Part shown: positions 34,791-39,968 of the stretch, piece after piece
Layout of the letters: each line of letters opens with the position of its first letter
How positions within the stretch are numbered: position 1 is the first letter of the stretch
From: Deltaproteobacteria bacterium
Lineage (GTDB): Bacteria > Myxococcota_A > Polyangia > JAAYKL01
Length of the DNA stretch: 39,968 nucleotides
Reading direction: 5' to 3'
Assembly: GCA_016935665.1 (NCBI GenBank)
Contig: JAFGQN010000249.1
Coordinates: forward strand, 1 to 39,968
The notes under the pieces: generated by a model
Databases searched by the model: none
Told to the model about the DNA's origin: nothing
What the model saw: the letters and a program-made list of their open reading frames with translations, nothing else
Translations under genes and position numbers: made by a program

Positions 34791-35564
34791 CTACTCCTCA
34801 CCGGGTTGCCCCAGAATAAAATTTCGCACTACCGCGTCGTTGCTCGTTTCCAATTCACCTGGAGTCCCCAGAAATCTTAACCTGCCCTCATGCAGCATGG
34901 CAATTTTATTGGCAATGTCAAAAATAGATCGCACATCGTGAGACACCACCACCTGAGTCATATTGGCTCCTGCCAGTGTCCCGGTCACCAGCTCATCAAA
35001 CTTTCGCGCCGCCAGCGGGTCGAGACCGGTGGTGGGTTCATCAAATAAAATCGCCCTGGGCTCCATGGTCAATGTCCGTGCAATGGCCACCAGTTTTCGA
35101 AGGCCTGGTCCCAATGTGGCAGGGTCCTTTTCAGCCAGATGTTCAATCCCCACTTCCGCCATGTACATCAATGCGCGTTCTCTGGCGTGGTGCGGTTTCA
35201 ACCGTTGATGCCTGCGAATGGGCAGCGCCACATTTTCAATGCAGGACATGGAATCAAACAGCGTTGCATGCTGAAATACCATTCCGCACTCTTTGCGTAA
35301 ATTCTGTAATGCCGCATCATCCATTCCCACCACTTCGCGACCTTTGAATCGTATCGATCCTTCATCGGGATGCAGCAGGCCAACCAGTTGCTTTATCATG
35401 ACGCTTTTCCCCACACCTGAACGGCCCACAATGCAGAATATCTCACCTTCGCCGATGGATATGGACACATCTCTCAGAATCGGACGTCCGCCCAATGTAA
35501 TGGATATATTTTCAAATTCAATAACAGGCGCTGGAAGCCCCTTTGCATGTTCGACCACACTCAT
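34791..35564 (-). CDS. mlaF: MlaF-type ABC transporter ATPase
   Basis: 257 residues from the ATG at 35564, which overlaps the permease stop as ATGA; a longer frame to 35732 lies within the permease gene and is rejected. Walker A is GRSGVGKS, the Q-loop lies in GMVFQHATLF, Walker B is AILFDEPTTGLDP and the H-loop is VVSHD. The ABC signature, normally LSGGM, reads LGPGLRKLVAIARTL, so the Ser is replaced and the second Gly displaced. It energises phospholipid trafficking with the adjacent permease. The altered signature could weaken ATP hydrolysis. Confidence 0.88.
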   Translation of the reverse strand: MSVVEHAKGLPAPVIEFENISITLGGRPILRDVSISIGEGEIFCIVGRSGVGKSVMIKQLVGLLHPDEGSIRFKGREVVGMDDAALQNLRKECGMVFQHATLFDSMSCIENVALPIRRHQRLKPHHARERALMYMAEVGIEHLAEKDPATLGPGLRKLVAIARTLTMEPRAILFDEPTTGLDPLAARKFDELVTGTLAGANMTQVVVSHDVRSIFDIANKIAMLHEGRLRFLGTPGELETSNDAVVRNFILGQPGEE

Positions 35565-36460
35565 TGCCCCACCAGCATGTGAGAAATCATTGAAATCAGA
35601 GAATCCAGCAACACAATGGTGAACGATGACCCCACAACCGCATCTGTCGTGGCCTGCCCCACGCCCCGTGCGCCACCATGTGCCGCAAGTCCGCACGCAC
35701 CAGAGACAATGGGCACCGTCACGCCGTAGCAAAACGCCTTTACCAGCCCCTGGACAATATCCCCGGACGACACCAGAGAAAAATTAAGGTATGTGGACGG
35801 CGCCATCGAAAACCAGGCCAGACCGGTTATCAACCCCGCAAACAGGGATGCACCACAGCCAATGGCACAAAGGCTGAGTGATGCCACGATGCCACCGCGC
35901 AGTCGGGGTACAATCAGTGTTTCAACAGGTTCCGCGGCGCACATGCGCATGGCATCCAGCTGACTGGTCACACTCATGGCGCCTATTTCCGCAGCAATAC
36001 CGGCTCCCACACGGCACGCCAGAAGCATTCCGATGACCGTGGGCCCAAGTACACGCACCAGAAGCTTAAAAAAAGATGCGCCCACCAACGTGGTGTCCCC
36101 AACCGCCCGGTCCAGCTGAATGGAAGACTGGTACACCATAATCATCCCCACAAACGCCATCGCGATGACCACGAACCAGAACGACCCGTTGGTAAATCGA
36201 TATGCCACTTTCAAGGACTCGCCTTTGTCGGAACGGGCGGTAAACAGCAATCTGACTGCCCGCCCGAGTAATACACCGCTGCGTCCAATCCCGCGAAGCA
36301 ATTGTTCCAGCGGTTTTTGCGGCTGTGCCACACGGGAGCCCTGCCCAGCATCCGCAAGGGTATCCCGCCCAAGGGGGGACCATGCCGCGGCTTTCGATTT
36401 TTTTAAAAAACCGCTGAATTTGGACATCAGGCCCATATTTTTAAGTTTCTTTTTTTCCAT
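35561..36460 (-). CDS. mlaE: MlaE-type ABC transporter permease
   Basis: 299 residues. After a basic, disordered N-terminus of about 70 residues comes the MlaE permease domain with five or so membrane helices: FWFVVIAMAFVGMIMVYQSS, VLGPTVIGMLLACRVGAGIAAEIG (the family signature with EIGAM), and VKAFCYGVTVPIVSGACGL. It forms the inner-membrane core of the MCE lipid transporter. First gene of the three-gene mlaEFD operon; the stop overlaps the mlaF start by 4 bp. The long N-terminus is unusual and the start codon is not certain. Confidence 0.88.
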   Translation of the reverse strand: MEKKKLKNMGLMSKFSGFLKKSKAAAWSPLGRDTLADAGQGSRVAQPQKPLEQLLRGIGRSGVLLGRAVRLLFTARSDKGESLKVAYRFTNGSFWFVVIAMAFVGMIMVYQSSIQLDRAVGDTTLVGASFFKLLVRVLGPTVIGMLLACRVGAGIAAEIGAMSVTSQLDAMRMCAAEPVETLIVPRLRGGIVASLSLCAIGCGASLFAGLITGLAWFSMAPSTYLNFSLVSSGDIVQGLVKAFCYGVTVPIVSGACGLAAHGGARGVGQATTDAVVGSSFTIVLLDSLISMISHMLVGQ

Positions 36461-36722
36461 CTCAGCTCAGCAAGCACCCGATTCCCATAATACATAACAA
36501 CTGCGAAGTCCCGGCATCCAATCGCTCTTTGGTATTGGGGCCCCTTCGCTGCTCTTCGCAGATGACTGTATTGCCTTTTCACAAAAATACAGCAAATGCA
36601 AAGAATTCAAAAACTTATAAAGAATACCATACCCCATCGACAATCACCAATTTGCAGGGATGCGGCCACCTCAGACTGGCAAATTATTGATTATTGTCAT
36701 ACAAACGTTGTACAGCCCATGT

Positions 36723-38087
36723 ATGCACAAAAGCCTCTACGAAACACTACGTATCGCCATGCAACCCACTTCACTGGCGATGCTGTTTCTGGGATTCTCC
36801 GCTGGTTTGCCGTATATTCTCATATTTTCCACATTGTCCCTCTGGCTCACCCGGGCGGGGGTGAATGTCAGCGATATCACCATGCTATACTGGGTGGGGC
36901 TTTTGTTTGCCACAAAGTTTGCATGGGCGCCCCTTGTGGACCAGGTCAAACTGCCAATACTATTCAAACTGCTGGGCCGTCGTCGAAGCTGGATGATGCT
37001 CTCTCAAACAGGCATTCTCGCCAGTCTCGCCGGAATGGGACTGCAGAATCCCCAAAATGGACTCTTTGCATTTGCCTGTTGCGCCATCGTACTGGCATTC
37101 TGTGCCGCCACCCAGGACATCGTTATCGACGCCTATCGCATTGAGTCGGCGCCAAAGGACGACCAGGGAATTCTCGCTGCCACATATATGGGTGGATATC
37201 GAACCGCGATGTTGCTTTGCCGCTGGGGCGCACCGGTGCTGGCCACTGTATTTAATCCATATACCACCAGCTGCAGCGGGAACGAATCAACGTGTGAACA
37301 GGTGTATCACCTGGCAGCGTGGCAACAGACATACTGCACAATGGCCGCCTTTGCATTAGTGGGGATTATCACCTGTCTGCTTATTAAAGAGCCGCAACAT
37401 GTTGCACCACTCAAATCGTATGCGTCCATCGCCGTTTTTTTCAGTCGCGCGGTTGTCCAGCCCTTCAGCGAATTTTTTAAACGCTTTGGTCGGCAAAGTG
37501 CGCTCTTACTCGGTATCATTGCAATATATCGCATTTCCGACATCGTGATGGGTGTGATTGCCAACCCTTTTTACGTGGAAATGGGATTTTCCGATGTGGA
37601 AATTGCCAATATTACCGGCGCATTTGGCATGGCCACCACCTTGCTTGGTGCGGCACTGGGAGGGTTCCTGGTATCTCGCTTTGGTATCACTCTCATTTTG
37701 TTTATCGGGGCCATTCTGGCATCGGCGACCAATGTTCTGTTTGCCGTACTGGCGGAGTCGGGGCACAACATAATGGGGCTGGCAATGGTCATTGTCGCTG
37801 ACAATCTGAGCGCGGGCATCGCCACTGCCGCATTTATCGCGTTCCTTTCAAGTCTCACCAACATCGCCTTTTCCGCCACCCAATACGCGCTGTTCAGTTC
37901 GCTCATGGGGCTGCTTCCAAAAACGGTGGCCGGGTACTCGGGGGCCCTGGTTGAGCAATGGGGATACACCACCTTTTTTGTCTTTACCGCTCTGCTTGGT
38001 ATTCCAACGTTGGCACTTCTGTTTTTTTACCTCAAAAAACAGCCAAATATTGAAAAGCGATATAACCTCTCCCAAAACCAGCATTAA
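36723..38087 (+). CDS. AmpG-like muropeptide permease (MFS)
   Basis: 454 residues from the ATG at 36723 (the frame is open from ATG 36660, but the protein then gains 21 unusual residues; neither start has a strong ribosome-binding site). About 12 membrane helices. AmpG-type marks are MLFLGFSAGLPYIL, FATKFAWAPLVDQV, GRRRSWMMLSQ and FCAATQDIVIDAYRIE. AmpG imports anhydromuropeptides for cell-wall recycling and can feed beta-lactamase induction. No ampR or beta-lactamase is nearby. It is transcribed away from the mla operon across a 200-262 bp gap. Confidence 0.85.
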   Translation: MHKSLYETLRIAMQPTSLAMLFLGFSAGLPYILIFSTLSLWLTRAGVNVSDITMLYWVGLLFATKFAWAPLVDQVKLPILFKLLGRRRSWMMLSQTGILASLAGMGLQNPQNGLFAFACCAIVLAFCAATQDIVIDAYRIESAPKDDQGILAATYMGGYRTAMLLCRWGAPVLATVFNPYTTSCSGNESTCEQVYHLAAWQQTYCTMAAFALVGIITCLLIKEPQHVAPLKSYASIAVFFSRAVVQPFSEFFKRFGRQSALLLGIIAIYRISDIVMGVIANPFYVEMGFSDVEIANITGAFGMATTLLGAALGGFLVSRFGITLILFIGAILASATNVLFAVLAESGHNIMGLAMVIVADNLSAGIATAAFIAFLSSLTNIAFSATQYALFSSLMGLLPKTVAGYSGALVEQWGYTTFFVFTALLGIPTLALLFFYLKKQPNIEKRYNLSQNQH

Positions 38088-38131
38088 ATCGCATGTTCAA
38101 ACGGACCAGTATTGACATTTTGATGAATTGA

Positions 38132-39118
38132 TTAGAGTGGATGCGCTTTAATAAAATCAATGAGTTCAGTCACTGTGGTAAAAGCGATGGCACAATACGA
38201 ATCTGCGGCACCGTAAAAAACAGCTATCCGACCGGTATCCGCGTCCTGCACACTGGCGCAGGGGAAACACACATTCGGAACAAACCCCGTTTCTTCGTAG
38301 GGCATCTCTGGCGTCAATATGTAGTCAGCGGCATCGGCAATGACTTTGTGAGGTTCATCAATATCCAGAAGCGCAGCTCCCATACTGTAAACAAAACCGT
38401 TACAGGTATCGCATACACCATGATAAATCAGCAGCCACCCTTCCGATGTTTCCACAGGTGCTGGACCCGCACCAATTTTTGTCGCTTTCCACCAGTTATC
38501 GGAGCGGGACATAACATGCCGATGCTTCCCCCAATACACCATATCGGGACTCTCGGACAAAAAAATATCACCAAACCGCGTGTGCTGATTATCGCTGGGG
38601 CGGCTGAGCATCATATACCGGCCATTGATTTTTCGGGGAAAAAGCACCCCATTGCGATTGAATGGCAAAAACGCGTTTTCCATGAGCACAAATGTTTTGA
38701 AATCGGACGTGCGCGCCAGACCAATGGTGGGACCATGAAAATCATTACACCAGGTGATATAGTACACGCCTTCGATTTCAACAAGACGAGGATCATATCC
38801 ATAGGTAATGGGCGGCGCATCCGTTCCGTTTTCATTTGTAAAATGAATTATATTTTCTTCCAGCTCCCAGCGAATTCCGTCCAACGACCGTCCCAGATGC
38901 AGATTGGGCATGCCATCTTTATGATCCGCCCTGAAAACACCAATAAAGCCGTCGTTAAAGGGCAACAGAGCACTGTTAAACACACGACTGCTGCACTGTA
39001 TCGGGTTTCTGCCGATGACGGGATTTCCATCAAAGCGCCAGACCGGTTCCATACAATTGGCGGGTTTGGACTGCCAGGGCATGTGCGCAAGAGATTTTCC
39101 AATAATTTCATACGTCAT
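38132..39118 (-). CDS. GH130-type glycoside phosphorylase
   Basis: 328 residues from the ATG at 39118 with GGGAGG about 10 bases upstream; a longer frame to 39163 is less likely. The five-bladed GH130 fold is indicated by GNPVIGRNPIQCSSRVFNSAL, then VFRADHKDGMPNLHLGRSLDGI, YGYDPRLVEIEGVYYITW (the catalytic Asp region, usually EDPR) and FLPFNRNGVLFPRKINGRYMML. Relatives phosphorolyse beta-mannosides such as mannosyl-glucose or mannooligosaccharides, in the cytoplasm. No signal peptide, consistent with this. It lies behind a LacI regulator, so it is probably substrate-induced. Confidence 0.88.
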   Translation of the reverse strand: MTYEIIGKSLAHMPWQSKPANCMEPVWRFDGNPVIGRNPIQCSSRVFNSALLPFNDGFIGVFRADHKDGMPNLHLGRSLDGIRWELEENIIHFTNENGTDAPPITYGYDPRLVEIEGVYYITWCNDFHGPTIGLARTSDFKTFVLMENAFLPFNRNGVLFPRKINGRYMMLSRPSDNQHTRFGDIFLSESPDMVYWGKHRHVMSRSDNWWKATKIGAGPAPVETSEGWLLIYHGVCDTCNGFVYSMGAALLDIDEPHKVIADAADYILTPEMPYEETGFVPNVCFPCASVQDADTGRIAVFYGAADSYCAIAFTTVTELIDFIKAHPL

Positions 39119-39197
39119 CGGCCAGATTCCTCCCTTCGGTCCGAAGGGGCTGCAGTCAGGCACAACGGACGGGTGTCAACCAATTGTTATTACAGCA

Positions 39198-39213
39198 GCT
39201 AAAACGGTTTAAC
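39198..39213. promoter_or_regulatory. Possible LacI-type operator before the GH130 gene
   Basis: GCTAAAACGGTTTAAC is an imperfect 16-bp palindrome with six of eight pairs matching and a central CG, the form typical of LacI-family operators. It lies between the LacI-type gene and the phosphorylase gene, in the promoter position for the latter. Confidence 0.4.
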
Positions 39214-39262
39214 AATAAAACTTTTACAGCGACAGTCCGTGACGAAGTGGGTATCGATGTGC

Positions 39263-39968
39263 TCAATGGGGAGCCGGACCGGTTGAACCGCGAACAATAA
39301 GCTCCACCGGCAATACTTCCAAATGGACGTTGCTCCTGTCGCGTTCGTGGACCGCACTCACCAAACGCCGGACGGCTCGGGCGCCCAACCCTTCCTTATC
39401 GCCGCCCACCGTGGTCAAGGCCGGTTCGGTGTAGTATCCCATTGTAATATTGTCAAATCCCACCACACTCAGTTCATCCGGCACTTTGATATTTAAACGC
39501 TGCGCAGCGCGAAGCACCCCACCGGCCAATTCGTCGTTGGCACAGGCAATGGCAGTGGGGCGATTTTTAATTCTCAACTTCTCCATGGCCAAATCCCTGG
39601 CCGCATAAAACGTAAACGCATCACATTCCCAAAGCTGCCTTTGGGGCGAAAAAGATAGTCCCGCCTCTTTTATTGCCGACACAAATCCATCGACACGCCC
39701 GCGGATACTGGGCCTTTCTGCATTGGCGTACACGTAGGCCAACCTGGTGTGACCAAGGCTGACCAGATGTTCCACGGGAAGCTGTCCACCGCGAAAATTG
39801 TCAATTTCAACTGAATTTACATTTGCCATATGAGGATAGTAATCCACAAGCACCACGGGGATACCCCGTCGCTCAATATCGCGAACCATATCCGGATGGG
39901 TCTCCGTAATAAATATGACACCGGCCGTGCTGCCATCGCGAACCACCCTGGGAAGGGTTTGGCATGTC
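39263..39968 (-). CDS. LacI-family transcriptional regulator (partial)
   Basis: The frame stays open to the window edge, so the N-terminal DNA-binding domain is missing. The visible ~235 residues are the periplasmic-binding-like effector domain: TAGVIFITETHPDM, RRGIPVVLVDYY, VEIDNFRGGQLPVEHLVSLGH, TAIACANDELAGGVLRAAQ, VPDELSVVGFDNI and the end LIVRGSTGPAPH. These proteins bind a sugar and release an operator. The GH130 gene follows on the same strand, so it probably controls mannoside use. Confidence 0.88.
   Translation of the reverse strand, partial: TCQTLPRVVRDGSTAGVIFITETHPDMVRDIERRGIPVVLVDYYPHMANVNSVEIDNFRGGQLPVEHLVSLGHTRLAYVYANAERPSIRGRVDGFVSAIKEAGLSFSPQRQLWECDAFTFYAARDLAMEKLRIKNRPTAIACANDELAGGVLRAAQRLNIKVPDELSVVGFDNITMGYYTEPALTTVGGDKEGLGARAVRRLVSAVHERDRSNVHLEVLPVELIVRGSTGPAPH

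Noticed and set aside
35565-35732. Longer MlaF start
   Set aside because: It would overlap the permease coding region by 170 bp and adds a Cys/Trp-rich non-family stretch; the ATGA overlap at 35564 is typical.

Overview
The window reads like a chromosomal segment of a Gram-negative, deltaproteobacterium-type organism, most plausibly Myxococcota or Bradymonadota (inference). Reasons: many lipoproteins with long Asp/Thr/Ser stalks, Cys-rich secreted repeat proteins, an OmpA protein with thrombospondin type 3 repeats, a TonB-type protein, an ECF sigma/FecR pair, an Mla-type lipid transport operon, and a pilB-pilT-pilC-pilS gene order like that of myxobacterial type IV pilus clusters. No rRNA, tRNA or CRISPR array was seen.

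Layout. 1-5.1 kb: a CotH-like kinase, then a three-gene minus-strand operon (beta-barrel-like protein, membrane protein, strictosidine-synthase-like propeller) divergent from a TetR regulator. Three perfect 14-bp palindromes sit on the two promoters, so this looks like a complete self-repressed switch. 5.1-9.6 kb: ECF sigma factor, FecR-like protein, secreted protein and a six-repeat Cys-rich lipoprotein, all on the minus strand. A shared upstream element may be the sigma factor's promoter. 9.8-14.1 kb: a stalked GH27 alpha-galactosidase lipoprotein, a zinc-ribbon DUF975-type membrane protein and a barrel-like lipoprotein.

14.1-19.7 kb is an accessory island. Two directly repeated 3' ends of a group II intron (last codons of the maturase plus domains V and VI) each lie just upstream of an AT-rich foreign-looking gene: a GNAT acetyltransferase and an unknown lipoprotein. 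One intron domain V still folds perfectly; the other is ruined. The island also holds an apparently intact IS1182-type transposase, an inverted relic of a related transposase, a cluster of hairpins and four copies of an 84-bp tandem repeat.

19.7-25 kb: a CxGxC-repeat lipoprotein, the OmpA/TSP3 protein and the TonB-type protein, all cell-envelope functions. 25-33.6 kb, minus strand: PilB, PilT, PilC and a PilS-like kinase, then an LpoA-like lipoprotein and an ArsA-type ATPase; no pilR or pilA follows. 33.7-36.5 kb: MlaE-MlaF-MlaD operon. 36.7-38.1 kb: AmpG-like muropeptide permease. 38.1-40 kb: a GH130 phosphorylase behind a LacI-type regulator that runs off the window edge, suggesting a regulated mannoside-utilisation unit.
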